NCBI RefSeq assembly: GCF_014764405.1
Contig: NZ_CP061725.1
Span: 3,348,001 to 3,412,000, forward strand
DNA length: 64,000 nt
Direction: 5' to 3'
Source of the DNA: Micromonospora craniellae
GTDB lineage: Bacteria; Actinomycetota; Actinomycetes; Mycobacteriales; Micromonosporaceae
Shown: positions 50,201-58,484 of the stretch, one piece after another
Numbering within the stretch: the stretch's first letter is position 1
Layout of the letters: each line of letters begins with the position of its first letter
The notes under the pieces: model-generated
The model's input: only the letters and a program-made list of their open reading frames with translations
Told to the model about the DNA's origin: nothing
Databases searched by the model: none
Translations under genes and position numbers: made by a program

Positions 50201-51924
50201 CGGTGCCGGAACGGCTGTGGCAACAGCTCCGCGAGGCGCCGGGAGTCGAGTCCTACAACCTGTACGGTCCGACCGAGTACACGATCAACGCGCTCGGCGC
50301 CGACCTGGCCGACAGCCCCACCTCGAGCGTCGGCAAGCCGATCTTCAACACGCGGGCGTACATCCTCGACGAGAACCTACAGCGCACGCTGCCCGGCGTC
50401 GCTGGCGAGCTGTACCTCGCAGGGGCTGGTACCGCGCGGGGCTACTGGGAGCAGGCGGCGCTGACCGCCGAGCGGTTTACCGCCTGCCCGTGGGAGCCCG
50501 GCCAGCGGATGTACCGCACCGGCGACCTGGCCCGCTGGACTCCGGAGGGGAACATCGACTTCCTCGGCCGGGCCGACGACCAGGTGAAGATCCGCGGCCA
50601 CCGGATCGAGCCGGGTGAGGTGGCGGACGCGCTCGCGGCCGACCCGCAGGTGGCCCGCGCTGCCGTGATCGCCCGCAAGGACGCCTCCGGCGCGGTGCAG
50701 CTGTACGGCTACGTGGTGCCCGAGACCGTCGACCTCGACGCGGTGCGCACCCGGGTCCGTGGGGTGCTGCCCGACTACATGGTGCCGGCGGGCCTGGCCG
50801 CGGTCGCCGAGATCCCGCTGACCGTGAACGGCAAGATCGACGCCCGGGCGCTGCCGGAGATCGAAACCGCCGGGGCCGAGTACGTCGCGCCGACCACGGC
50901 GACCGAGGCGCTGATCGCGGACGCCGTCGCCGAGCTCATCGGGGCCGAGCGGGTCTCCACGACGGCGAACTTCTTCGAGATCGGCGGCAACTCGCTACTG
51001 GCCATGCGCCTGGTCGCGCGCGTGAACGCCGCCGGCGACCACAGCCTGCTGGTGAAGCAGGTCTTCACCCACCAGACGGTGAGGGACCTGGCCCGCAGCC
51101 TGGATTCCCGCTCGGCGGCAGGGCCCACCCTGCACGACGCGGTGCTGCTGCCGCTGCGCGCGGGCGGCGGGCGGTCTCTGTTCTGCTTCCACGAGTACAC
51201 CGGCCTGGCCACGATGTACCGGCGGCTGCTCGGCATGATCCCGGACGACTGGGGCCTGTACGGGCTCCAGGACCCGGCGCACGGCGGGCTGCGGGTGGAC
51301 TTCGCCGATTTTGCGGACCTCTGCCGGGGCTATGCCGACGTCATCGTCGAGACCCAGCCGGCCGGCCCGTACGATCTGCTCGGCTGGTCGTGGGGCGGGC
51401 ACCTGGCGTTCGGGGTAGCCCGCGAGCTGATCGCGCGCGGCCATCGGGTGCGCGGCATCGGCATCGTCGACGCCATCCCGATCGCCGAGGGACCGCTGCA
51501 GGAGCACGTCGACATCGTCGACGTGCCGATGGCGGACCTGCTGGCCGACGTGACGCTGCAGGACCGGGTCGCCGATCGGCTGGAGGAGAACGAGGGGCTG
51601 GACCTCGGCGAGCGCATCTTCGGCGGGCTCAGCGTCACCCAGCGTCGTTCGATCGCCATCGCCGCGACCCGCACCGACTCGCTGCTGGCCGAGCCGACGC
51701 ACGGCGTGCTCGACGTGCCGGCGCTGCTGGTCGCCGCGACCGAGGACGGCCAGAAGGCGGACTATCCGGAGCAGCTCGCCGGGATGTGGTCGTCGTTCCT
51801 GCCGTCGTTGCGGGTCGTGTCGGTCGAGGCCGGCCACCTGGAGGTCATCGTCGAGGACGAGCGCATCCGGCAGTGGGTGCCGCGCCTGGTCGCATTGTTC
51901 ACCGAAGAAGGAGAAGGGGAATGA
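35227..51924 (+). CDS. NRPS 2: C-A-T-C-A-T-E-C-A-T-C-X-C-A-T-TE, ornithine and hydroxyornithine modules
   Basis: The protein is 5,565 residues. Residues: C1 5-430 (EntF-like, HHLVLDA 134-140), A1 445-918, T1 930-1000, C2 1010-1445 (HHHAVDEWS), A2 1455-1930, T2 1940-2015 (GGDSI), E 2025-2455 (HHMVVDGVSW, EGHGRQ), C3 2475-2905 (HHVLADGWS), A3 2920-3395, T3 3400-3475, C4 3488-3950 (HHIVTDEQS), region X 3953-4253, C5 4255-4678 (EHILMDGWS), A4 4700-5215, T4 5220-5295, TE 5310-5560 (GWSWGG). A1-A3 pockets align as D-V-P-E-S-G-T-V-D-K, close to ornithine codes (DVGEIGSIDK). A4 aligns as about D-A-E-D-S-G-L-I-N-K, close to N5-hydroxyornithine (DMENLGLINK). Region X has no A or T motif. ATG 35227 follows GGAGG. 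The stop overlaps the aryl carrier start. Confidence 0.93.
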   Translation: MTGRPVPLSRAQHGVWAAQRLVPEATAFRVGQIVWLDGPIDTAVFSVAVGRAFAEAEALRTRFAEIDGAAFQTVDEAASMPTSVVDEAAGDDAVRHRVRAAYDAVIDVTEPSARSESVLFRRDGGSWAWAFTTHHLVLDAYGLSLFTRRVAEIYTALLQGVEPAPRWFGNWPEIAEAGSGGEAASLPDSWTALFAEAEPLGHAVNATVDQLFAISHQQVTVPLPSAAWERLQERARQSRASWTGYLTALWGLYAALGESRRELIVRVPFMTRDDAAALRTPGMLVNSLPVVAELSGTTPLDEIVGSVARQLRTTGRDRSLTEEQVARSWPGGEFDWLCLPVINIKAFDYTAVFGELSGRQETVNAGPVGRLELTVYSDPVHGSRLELAGHESLIRPDELAGHAERFARFVSAVLEVGGETAIGALPAGLTPADLARGVGDALEVPGLTLDGLIRSQVSATPGGIAVVADDDSQLTYTEFDARVEATARALQDRGVKVGDRVAVQLPRSIDLVVTLAAVMRVGAAFVPIDTAYPAARVQTILADAVPALLVSEPLAGADGPVVLPRSLSPLDVAYVIFTSGTSGRPKGVAVSHAAIVNLIVWRQEMFPVGVSDRVLQKTSVGFDVAVPEFFWPLTVGAAVRLVKPGGEREPEYLTSILRTEPVGFVELVPTVLQAMQDVGFEVAGSRVRHLSLGGEALPAELGRRLKAVSGVNVWNTYGPTEVAVDSTGVSLSDVDLDGVPVVPIGGPVANVRAVVLDSWLRPTPPGVVGELYLGGVQLADGYVGRPGLTAERFIADGHGERLYRTGDLVRWNGRGQLDFLGRVDDQVKIRGFRIELDEIRNVLEGHEAVSAAAVVALDHPAGGKFLAAYTIASASADELRAFVEARLPEYMVPASFTRLDALPVTANGKLDRRALPFPELGDSSGRAPRSRTESVLAEVFQEVLQVPSVSVDDDFFRLGGHSLLATRAVSRANARLGASLTLRDVFDRPTVARLATAASDTATPLPLVGEVSRPAALPASYGQQSLWLIEQLGGPGSRYVVPLVSRLTGNLDEAALTAALRDVVARHEALRTLIVEQDGELRQVVVSAAEATPRVTLTVDTFTDARVDEVVQSRFDLGADLPVRAALLRADDAAWVLVLALHHHAVDEWSFPLLLGDLSTAYRARRNGTAPAWEPLPVQYADYAVWQREVLASELPEHLDYWRAVLDDAPSESTIALDRPRPAEPTHRGVDVRMTITADTLAGLRAVAAEQGVTMFMLAHAATALTVSALGGGDDIVIGSPVAGRTEHELERVVGYFVNTLPVRHRLNPADTVADLLRRTRRTVLNGFAHQAAPFEEVARVAGVERAPNRNPLFQVMLTHHADGQTDDIVLDGLASENLPVTLAAAKTDLELDLVETATGLDGLLTYASDILERATVDRFIAVFERVLATIAATPGVRVADLSADGVAGVVGEPLDVRPLTLDGLIRSQVEATPGGIAVVADDGVQLTYGEFDARVEATARALQDRGVKVGDRVAVRLPRSIDLVVTLAAVVRVGAAFVPIDTAYPSARVQTILEDAAPALLVSEPLEGVDGPVVLSRSLSSLDVAYVIFTSGTTGRPKGVAVSHQAIVNLIAWRQEMFPVGVSDRVLQKTMVGFDVAVPEFFWPLAVGAAVRLVKPGGEREPDYLAGILDGEPVGFVELVPTVLQAMLDVGFQPTRVRHLSVGGEALPAELGRRLKAVSGVNVWNTYGPTEVAVDSTGVSLSDVDLDGVPVVPIGGPVANVRAVVLDSWLRPTPPGVVGELYLGGVQLADGYVGRPGLTAERFIADGHGERLYRTGDLVRWNGRGQLDFLGRVDDQVKIRGFRIELDEIRNVLEGHEAVSAAAVVALDHPAGGKFLAAYTIASASADELRAFVEARLPEYMVPASFTRLDALPVTANGKLDRRALPFPELGAGRAEGRAPQTPTEQILAGVFEDVLQLSSVSADDDFFRLGGDSILSIQAVSRARRAGVIVTAADVFTARTVAALARLAKQDADAVRLPERTNSGLWPIAAAEVDLPGFGAFTQSYTFVTPPGLTEPALHRILGRVIERHPALSGRLVCGDRWRFETRAAGPIAAQISVEQEWTDSAVAELSESLDLEAGVLWRARWYTDGRLLWVIHHMVVDGVSWRILGDDLRHAWELETGRTTEPLSPAGTSLPAWSHALTARAADTDITDQLAYWSDVVATDDPLIGSRPLDPARDTEATAGTVEVLVPVQAVLTDLPSLLSAEVDDVLLGALTIAIGAWRDRRRVLVGLEGHGRQESLIPGADLSRTVGWLTTWYPVALSSDDIDPAAALHDPQAAADVVLRVKEQLRRVPGRGIGYGLLRHLNPTTAAQLAAGAVPQIGFNYLGQFRDDEPAQALAWSGSLDGYAPGELPLAAAVDINVAAVPGEDGLVLDGTVSFAEGISDVRELVDLWSTALATLTRYAGSASHTRRSPSDLTAPALTQADVDTWEARYGELTDVQPLTALQRGIAFETLLGTDDGAVDVYVTQTVLHLDGDVDPERLRVALARVLERFPNLRAAITPTGAGELVAVIPAAVVAPLTTIGTDVPLDAVLDQDRAAPFELQSAPLTRATLRTAAPGRHTLIWTMHHVLADGWSSPRLVEALLKAYRDPAALAEPDRVYPAFLSWLAARNERASLDRWSRVLAEVDEPTLVAPGASITSAVFPDEIELEIGAERHAALQAAAHAAGATLSTLMQAAWGVLLSSITGQQTVVFGAAVSGRPAEVDGIEDAVGLFINTVPAPVTLTGNPTLAEVIARVQAQNTDLLDHHHVPLAEVQREAGFSPLFDTLLVYESYPVDDDQLAEVQQDVGIALREVDGRDATAHPLALSVTPGPDSAVLELSYRPDVFDRATVERFIAVFERILTAMAETPGVRVAELAFGGVAEVVGAPLEVRPLTLDGLIRSQVEATPGGIAVVADDGVQLTYGEFDARVEATARALQDRGVKVGDRVAVRLPRSIDLVVTLAAVVRVGAAFVPIDTAYPSARVQTILEDAAPALLVSEPLEGVDGPVVLSRSLSSLDVAYVIFTSGTTGRPKGVAVSHQAIVNLIAWRQEMFPVGVSDRVLQKTMVGFDVAVPEFFWPLAVGAAVRLVKPGGEREPDYLAGILDGEPVGFVELVPTVLQAMLDVGFQPTRVRHLSVGGEALPAELGRRLKAVSGVNVWNTYGPTEVAVDSTGVSLSDVDLDGVPVVPIGGPVANVRAVVLDSWLRPTPPGVVGELYLGGVQLADGYVGRPGLTAERFIADGHGERLYRTGDLVRWNGRGQLDFLGRVDDQVKIRGFRIELDEIRNVLEGHEAVSAAAVVALDHPAGGKFLAAYTIASASADELRAFVEARLPEYMVPASFTRLDALPVTANGKLDRRALPFPELGDTTGRAPRTRTELVLAEVFQEVLQLSSVSADDDFFRLGGHSLLATRAVTRANARLGASLTLRNLFDRPTVTGLAALPEASAAAATPSLRFTDVTRPEAIPASYGQQALWLTEQISGGSAYRAGDAFQFRGQVEITALERALRRLIERHEVLRTTFTFDGTGALTQVVHPAPVDSVLRVEQVESGAVQERMAALLDEPVDITTTHGMRFTLLRTGAADILAVHGHHIVTDEQSSTPMLRDLDAFYTEETGGAPADLLPLNGQYADFAVWQRQVLGERDDPSSLFAAEMAHWRETLGGLPAETSLPLDRPRAGVEAPTVRSMSVELAADEMRDLLDLLAERAATPLHALVGALALALWSEGAGATIPVGTPVDLRDDPGLDDLIGYFVNTAVVRADIAAGGGFEQTLRAVRDRAIEAGEHKLVPFESIVEAVNPPRLPGVSPLFQVMAAFFDLGDESQAAAGEHLVPYTPGDAAYDELDDDNAPPALFDLVFALARESGGTYRLHLDAVRELLSAETTRRLLATARLFLVLGGRHPALPVVQLAELVRLARDAAPVEQATPAYRRPIEGLDITDAPLWRAAAEHLSLALPRAGQLAVCIDDDTGLGWLAGTGPNPEVLDSLTPAAARLVDAYLTGTVLTVRPGAQPVEIGDLRAVLDDPFWDDHLDALADAEPWQPEIQSGLTATATAEGEALVRTGTPGAARARIAAAVVRALGIGDREVVIEFAEAGPDGGGVRRLPAVVTGDEAVLDWDPRHADEYEALQRDATLSRFLDDVPEPAVRISLFRTEAEHLPQATSSLSATVLVAPGGRVSVHTMGIDADAVLEDLVTNGVVVPDAVPVLPVLRRADRLPLSAAEAGQVRVRYGNDAELMPLSPLQSGLLYHMVRARETDDHNAYVSQVTRDLSGVVDPDRMRVAVAAVLRRHPNLRAGFVALGEGEVQVVPAETKLPYRVVTEVDDPAAFLAAERAAPFDHEQPPLLRFVLLETAPSRWTLAMTFEHILMDGWSLNLVMAEVIAAYHDPDQADRVPAVPFRNYLDWLASRDTRVTYTAWRDYLADLSSPSIVWPAGGDLTQGRVETGDLHHDLDPAGAARVFAAARTAGSTVGTLLQAAWAITLGRLTGSGDVVFGNTVSGRPPELAGAERIVGLLFNTLPLRVRLDPFEKVGSLLSRMQAEQATVVDHAYASLSRIQDDTGLGNLFDTLFVVQNFPYKVDGAMVTGGGLNDATHYPLTFAVNPWETASTPAVHVRLSYRQDAYAKEAAGIVLERYLLVLRFLAEHLAEPVGRVPALLAHEAEASGPDAVRFVDEVTVGDLLADQVTRSPDETALVAGDRRYTFTEFAAEVHRYARLLLADGVRPEHRVALLLPRDERMVIAMFAVFAVGAAYVPVDAEHPDDRIDYMMSVARPTVTLVTDRDAHRLGDHAGQVVNLDTSAVRDLIAGFGTGPVTVAERGSTISLDNLAYILFTSGSTGRPKGVAVGYRGLTNMYANHVEEIFDRVVAHQGGRRMKIAHTTSFSFDASWEQLFWLLNGHEVHVIDEELRREPARLLAYYDETRMDGFDVTPSYGQLLVDDGLLERDRPAGRSVSADAPGVVFVSLGGEAVPERLWQQLREAPGVESYNLYGPTEYTINALGADLADSPTSSVGKPIFNTRAYILDENLQRTLPGVAGELYLAGAGTARGYWEQAALTAERFTACPWEPGQRMYRTGDLARWTPEGNIDFLGRADDQVKIRGHRIEPGEVADALAADPQVARAAVIARKDASGAVQLYGYVVPETVDLDAVRTRVRGVLPDYMVPAGLAAVAEIPLTVNGKIDARALPEIETAGAEYVAPTTATEALIADAVAELIGAERVSTTANFFEIGGNSLLAMRLVARVNAAGDHSLLVKQVFTHQTVRDLARSLDSRSAAGPTLHDAVLLPLRAGGGRSLFCFHEYTGLATMYRRLLGMIPDDWGLYGLQDPAHGGLRVDFADFADLCRGYADVIVETQPAGPYDLLGWSWGGHLAFGVARELIARGHRVRGIGIVDAIPIAEGPLQEHVDIVDVPMADLLADVTLQDRVADRLEENEGLDLGERIFGGLSVTQRRSIAIAATRTDSLLAEPTHGVLDVPALLVAATEDGQKADYPEQLAGMWSSFLPSLRVVSVEAGHLEVIVEDERIRQWVPRLVALFTEEGEGE
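39621..40994 (+). repeat. 1,374-bp direct repeat covering adenylation domain A2 of NRPS2 (partner 44004-45377)
   Basis: This appears identical by eye to 44004-45377, offset 4,383 bp. It covers almost exactly the adenylation domain, from DGLIRSQVEATPGG to NGKLDR. Part of A1 (37321-37883) also matches 40354-40916 with a single difference found. All three ornithine-type domains are therefore being homogenised. Confidence 0.85.
44004..45377 (+). repeat. 1,374-bp direct repeat, second copy (adenylation domain A3 of NRPS2)
   Basis: Second copy of the repeat at 39621-40994. Flanking C and T domains of the two modules are clearly different, so recombination has acted on the adenylation domain alone. 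Confidence 0.85.
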
Positions 51925-52157
51925 AGGTCACCGACGAGCAGGCTCTCGCCGACATCGCCGACCTGCTCTACCTGGAGCCCGCCGACCTCGACCACGAGGC
52001 CGACCTGCGGGATCAGGGCATGGACTCCGTGCGCGTGATGGAGCTCGTGGAGCGGTGGCGCAGCGCCGGGCTGCCGCAGATCGACTACATCGCGCTCGCC
52101 GAGGACCAGCGCGTGACGCACTGGCTCACCGTGCTGCGCGAGCTGCAACAGGCCTGA
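51921..52157 (+). CDS. Stand-alone aryl carrier protein
   Basis: The protein is 78 residues and resembles the C-terminal ArCP domain of EntB. The phosphopantetheine site is DQGMDSVRVMELVERW with Ser36, followed by IDYIALAEDQRVTHWL, typical of aryl carriers. It should accept the aryl group from the AMP ligase at 23559 and present it to an EntF-like starter condensation domain. Its ATG overlaps the NRPS2 stop (ATGA), so it is translated in step with the megasynthase. In many systems ArCP is fused to isochorismatase. Here it is separate, and the isochorismatase lies 10 kb away without a carrier domain. Confidence 0.92.
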   Translation: MKVTDEQALADIADLLYLEPADLDHEADLRDQGMDSVRVMELVERWRSAGLPQIDYIALAEDQRVTHWLTVLRELQQA

Positions 52158-52166
52158 CCGGCGCGA

Positions 52167-52191
52167 CGGCCGGCGGATCTACCGCCGGCCG
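52167..52191. terminator. Bidirectional hairpin between convergent operons
   Basis: CGGCCGGCGG, loop ATCTA, CCGCCGGCCG: a perfect 10-bp stem 9 bp after the carrier-protein stop. It includes the stop codon (52179-52181) and last bases of the ABC transporter gene on the other strand. It has no U-tract, as is usual in actinomycetes. Confidence 0.75.
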
Positions 52192-53919
52192 GTCTCCCAG
52201 GCCGTCCACAGGTCGGCGTAGCGGCCGCCCGCCGCGATCAGGTCGTCGTGGGTGCCGGTCTCCACCAGCCGCCCGTCCTGGAGTACCACGATCCGGTCCG
52301 CGGTGCGGGCCTGGGACAGCCGGTGGGCGATGACGAGGGCGGACCGGCCGCTGGTCACGGCGGTCGTCGCCCGGTCGAGCACGGCGGTGTCGGCGGTGTC
52401 CGCCTCGGCGGTGGCCTCGTCCAGGATGACCAGGGCCGGGTCGGCGAGCGCCAGCCGCGCCAGCGCGAGGTGCTGGGCCTGTGCGGCCGTGACGGCGTGG
52501 CCGCCGTCGCCCACCTCGGTGTCGAGGCCGTCGGGCAGCAGTTCGACGATGTGCTCAGCGCCGACCTGCTTCAGGGCCGTGGTGATTTGCTCGTCGGTGG
52601 CGCCGGGCGCGGCCAGGGTGAGGTTGTCGCGCACGGTCCCGGCGAAGACGTGCGTCTCCTGTGTGACGGTGACGATCCTCTGTGGATCGACGCGCCGCAC
52701 GATGTCGCCGGTCGTGGGCCGGTAGACGCCCGCGATCAGCGAGGCCAGGGTGGACTTACCGGACCCGGTGGCACCGACCACGGCGAGCACCGACCGGTCG
52801 TCGATCCGGGTGTCGATCGCGGTGAGCACGGGACGGTCCGGGCGGTACGCGAAATGCACGCCGGCCACCTCGACGGCCGGACCGGCGTCGCTCCGGGTGT
52901 CCGGGGCGTCTGTTGCGGTGGCCCCACGGGTCGCGGTGACGCCGATGATGCGGCCGAGCGACGCGAGCGCGGACTGCAGCTCGTCCATCAGGAACAGCAG
53001 TTCGGCGATCGGGGCCACGGTGCGCAGGAACAGCAGAACCGCGGCGGTGACCTGGCCGGCCGACGCCTCACCGAGGAGGGCGAGCCAGACACCGATGCCG
53101 AGCACCAGGAGCAGCCCGAGCAGCTCGGTGACGTTGAGATGCCCGTACATCCGGTTCTGCACGATCCGGGTGCGCATCGCCCACCGGACCGTTTGCCAGG
53201 AGGTCACCTTGATGCGTTCGAGCTGGCGGTGTTCCAGTCGGTGCGCCGTCACCGTCGGCAGTTGGGTCAGGGTGCCCAGGATGTCGTGGCCCCGCGCGGA
53301 TTCCGCGGTGCGTTCGGCGACGTAGACGCCCGGCGCCGTGCGCAGGTACCACCGCACGGTGAGGCCGTAAAGCGGGATGGTGAGGGCGTAGCCAGCAAGG
53401 AACCACGGGTTGAGTGCGGCGAGGCCGCCCGCGACGAGGACCATGGTCAGCGCCGCCACGCTCAGCCGCGGCAGCACGTCGGGCAGCGTGCCGGAGATCT
53501 GCGCGATGTCGTCGGAGGCGCGGGTGACCACGTCGCCGGTGCCGGCGGTCTCGATCGTGGCGCGCGGCAGGTCGAGCGCCGCCGCCACGTAGCCTTCCCG
53601 CAGCTCGGCGACGACCGTCTCGGCAAGCCGGGCCAGGGCCCGGGTGGCCATCCACGCCAGCAGCCCGGCCGCCACCGCAGTGGCCGGCAGCAGCGCGACC
53701 TGCCACCAGAACGACGCCGGCACGCCGGATCCGTCCGCGGCCCGCACGGTGTCGACCAGGCTGCCGATCACCAGGGGGAAGACGAGCGCCAGGCCCGCCT
53801 CGAGCAGGAACAGTACGACGATCCCGCACAGCGCCAGGCGGCGCCCGGCGAGCATCCGCCATACTCGGGCCGCGACCGTGCGGCCGTCGGCGACCGGCAG
53901 CATTCCCCGGGTGTCCTGC

Positions 53920-53927
<8 letters not shown>
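52179..53927 (-). CDS. ABC half-transporter, subunit with intact Walker A and degenerate signature
   Basis: The protein is 582 residues, with an exporter-type transmembrane domain (about six segments, 30-310) followed by a nucleotide-binding domain. Walker A GATGSGKST is near residue 382, Walker B is LVILDEAT and the H-loop is IAHRLS. The LSGGQ signature is replaced by VTAAQAQ. Its ATG overlaps the end of the partner gene by 8 bases. The partner has the opposite defects, so the pair should form a heterodimer with one working ATP site. In iron-regulated actinobacterial clusters such pairs (IrtAB-like) move siderophores; direction here is not proved, and no SIP domain is fused. It is the last gene of the leftward uptake operon. 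Confidence 0.9.
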
Positions 53928-55669
<1,742 letters not shown>

Positions 55670-55680
<11 letters not shown>

Positions 55681-56551
55681 CGATGTCGGAGTCGTGATGG
55701 TCGAAGCCACCCACGCCCCGCTTCCAGTACCCGTCGACGACGACCTGGTCCTTGGCCAGGCCGATCTCGTTGCGCAGATAACGCCGGATCGGCTTGAGGG
55801 AGCTCGTCTCCCCGGCGGCGAACGCGAACAGGCTGCCCGCGTCGGCCGGAGGCGTCCAGGCGCGCAGAGCCGTCTCCAGCGGGCTGAGGTGTCCCTCGCC
55901 CACCGGCGCCGAGTCGCGGTGCACCCACCGCAGGTCGACCTGAGCCTGGCCGGTCAGCACCTGTTCCTCGCCGGCGTCGGCGACCTCGATCAGGGCGGTG
56001 ACGTGCGACCCGGCAGGCGCCTCGCCGATGATCCGGGCGAGGGCCGGCAGCGCTGTCTCGTCGCCTAGGGCGAGGTAGTGCGGGTAGTTCTCGGGCAGCC
56101 GCCAGTTCGAGCTCGGGCCGTTCACCACCAGCGGGTCGCCGGGCCTGGCCTGCTGCGCCCACCGGCCGGCGACGCCGTGGCCGTGCAGAACGAAGTCGAG
56201 GCTGAGTTCACGGGCCATCGGATCCCAGGCGCGCACGGTGTAGTCGCGGTGGATCGGGTCGCCCGTGCCGCCCTCGTTGGGCCAGCTCCCGTCAGGCTGC
56301 TCTCGCGGCGCCACTAGCTCGCCCGTATCCGGGTGAGGGAAGAACACCCGTACGTGATCGGGGGAGAAGTTGGCGAACGGGAAGCCGTCGGCGAGGTCGT
56401 CACCCACGAACACGACGCGACGGTACCGCGGGGTGATGTCTTCGGTACGCGCCACCTTCAGGTCGCGGCGGATCAGCCGGTCCATGTAGTTGAACTGAAG
56501 TTCACCTGTCATGTTCGGGCCGGTGAACCGGGGGAGTTCGCGTCTGTTCAT
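55670..56551 (-). CDS. Siderophore-interacting protein (ferric-siderophore reductase, ViuB/SIP family)
   Basis: The protein is 293 residues. The FAD-binding barrel has RRVVFVGDDL and RDYTVRAWDP (the R-x-Y-(S/T) flavin motif). The NAD(P)H half has YLALGDETALPALARIIGEAP, FAFAAGETSSLKPIRRYL and the C-terminal GYWKRG. These cytoplasmic flavoproteins reduce ferric siderophore complexes to release iron. The start ATG 56551 overlaps the stop of the ATPase gene (ATGA), and its own stop overlaps the next ABC gene, so it is inside a tightly coupled leftward operon. Confidence 0.95.
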
Positions 56552-57426
56552 CGGATGCTCTCCTGTGGTTGCGGTGCTTCGTTCGGCTCGACCGGGTGGA
56601 CTGCCGTGGTGCGCGGATCGAGCGGGATGACGGTGGGAGTACCGGTGACCGGGTCGGGCGCGACGAGGGCCTTCAAACCGAACACGGATTCGACGAGCTC
56701 GGCCGTGATGATGTCGCCCGGCGCCCCGGTGGTGACGACCTTCCCGTCGCGCATGACGATGAGGTGATCGGCGTACCGGGCGGCCTGGCTGAGGTCGTGC
56801 AGCACGCTGACGATGGTCTTGCCCTCGTCGTGGAAGTTGCGGAAGAGCTCCATGAGCTCGTACTGGTGGGCGATGTCCAGGAAGGTAGTGGGCTCGTCGA
56901 GCAGCATGATCGGGGTGTCCTGGGCCAGCAGCATCGCCACCCACACCCGTTGCCGCTGACCGCCGGAGAGCTCGTCCACGAGGTGCCCGGACAACTCGGT
57001 GAGGCGGGTCGCCTCGAGCGCGGCCGCCACCGCCTCCTCGTCGGACGCGCGCCATTGCTGAATCAGGTTTTGGTAGGGCGCGCGGCCGCGGGCCACGAGG
57101 TCGGCGACCCGGATGCCATCCGGGGCGAGCGACGCCTGGGGCAACAGGCCGAGCCGGCGGGCAACCTCTTTGGACTTGTACGAGCCGATCGCCTTGCCAT
57201 CGAGCAGGACCGCCCCGGTGCTCGGGGTCAGTACCCGGGCCAGCGCGCGCAGCAGGGTGGATTTGCCGCACCCGTTGGGGCCGATGATCGCGGTGAAGGA
57301 CCCGTCCGGGATCACCACGGACAGCCGCTCCGAGATGGTGCGTCTGTCATAGCCGATGGTGGCGTCGTCGACGACGACCCGGGCCGCGGGGTAGTCGGTC
57401 ATGGCGTCCTTCGCATTCATTGTCAT
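56548..57426 (-). CDS. Iron-siderophore ABC importer ATP-binding protein (FecE/FepC type)
   Basis: The protein is 292 residues. Walker A is GPNGCGKST, the Q-loop is LLPQ, the signature LSGGQRQRVWVAML and Walker B IMLLDEPTTFLD. The H-loop lies in SVLHDLSQAARYAD. It powers uptake through the two permeases upstream. I chose ATG 57426, which overlaps the permease stop (ATGA); MTMNAKDAM offers two further downstream ATGs. Confidence 0.95.
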   Translation of the reverse strand: MTMNAKDAMTDYPAARVVVDDATIGYDRRTISERLSVVIPDGSFTAIIGPNGCGKSTLLRALARVLTPSTGAVLLDGKAIGSYKSKEVARRLGLLPQASLAPDGIRVADLVARGRAPYQNLIQQWRASDEEAVAAALEATRLTELSGHLVDELSGGQRQRVWVAMLLAQDTPIMLLDEPTTFLDIAHQYELMELFRNFHDEGKTIVSVLHDLSQAARYADHLIVMRDGKVVTTGAPGDIITAELVESVFGLKALVAPDPVTGTPTVIPLDPRTTAVHPVEPNEAPQPQESIR

Positions 57427-58484
57427 CGGAGCAGCCCGGTCCGTTTGCGGGTCTCGGAAATCAGCAGCCAGATCAGGTAGCTGCCGCCCACGCACACCGT
57501 GATGAGCCCGACCGGGACCGGCCGGTACGCTTGGGCGAGCAGTAGCGACAGCAGGTGGGCGCCGGCCAGCAGGGCCGCGCCCATGCCGGCTGAGGCCAGC
57601 AGACTCACCCCGGCCGATCGGGTCAGCCGGCGGGCCAGTTGCGGCGCGGCCAGGGCGATGAAACCGATCGGCCCGGCGGCAGCGGTGACCACCGCGACGG
57701 TCGCGACGCCGGCCACGATCAGGCCCAGCCGGGCCGGTCCGGGGCGGGTGCCGAGCGTGACCGCGGCGTCGTCGCCGAGTTCCATGCGCCGCAGCGCGGG
57801 CGCGAGCAGGGCCGCCGTGATGACGATCGCCGCCGCGACCGCCAGGGCCGGGAGCAGCGCCTCCCACGAGACGCGGGTGATGGAGCCGGCGCCCCACCAT
57901 CCGACGGTCCGCGCGTCCTCGATCTCGGCGCGGGAGATGAGGTACGCGTTCACCGAGCCGAGCATGGCCGAGACGCCGATGCCGACGATGATGAGACGGA
58001 AGCTCTGGATGCCGCGCCGGTAGGACAGGACGTAGACGCCGAAGGCGGTGGCGATGCCGCCGGCGATCGCCGAGAACGCGATCCACCAGTAGCTACCGGT
58101 TCCGACCAGGAGGATGGCGACCACGACTGCGGTGTACGAGCCGGCGTCGAACCCGATCACGTCGGGGGAGCCGAGGGGATTGCGGGTCAGCGACTGGAAG
58201 ATTGCCCCGCCGATGCCGAGCAGTGCGCCGAACACGACCGCGCCGATCGCGATGGGCAGCCGCCACGTGACGACGACGGTCCGTTCGAAGGTCTCCTCGC
58301 TGGTGAAGGTCGCGAACACCTGCTGGATGGTGAGCGGATAGTCACCATGCGTCAGGGCGACGGTCGCGAGGGCCAGCGCGACGAGGAACAGCAGCACCGA
58401 CACCGTCAGGAGCCGTACGCTCAACCGGCCGGAGAACCAGCGTGTACGCACGCTGCGGGTGCGGTATCCGAAAGCGACGCTCAT
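57423..58484 (-). CDS. Iron-siderophore ABC importer permease (FecD/FepG type)
   Basis: The protein is 353 residues, very hydrophobic, with about nine or ten membrane segments. Family marks are GAIFQSLTRNPLGSPDVIGFDAGS after the early segments and AGPIGFIALAAPQLARRL near the C-terminus, the FecCD coupling region. ATG 58484 overlaps the upstream permease stop by ATGA. It pairs with the next gene to form the membrane channel. Confidence 0.95.
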   Translation of the reverse strand: MSVAFGYRTRSVRTRWFSGRLSVRLLTVSVLLFLVALALATVALTHGDYPLTIQQVFATFTSEETFERTVVVTWRLPIAIGAVVFGALLGIGGAIFQSLTRNPLGSPDVIGFDAGSYTAVVVAILLVGTGSYWWIAFSAIAGGIATAFGVYVLSYRRGIQSFRLIIVGIGVSAMLGSVNAYLISRAEIEDARTVGWWGAGSITRVSWEALLPALAVAAAIVITAALLAPALRRMELGDDAAVTLGTRPGPARLGLIVAGVATVAVVTAAAGPIGFIALAAPQLARRLTRSAGVSLLASAGMGAALLAGAHLLSLLLAQAYRPVPVGLITVCVGGSYLIWLLISETRKRTGLLR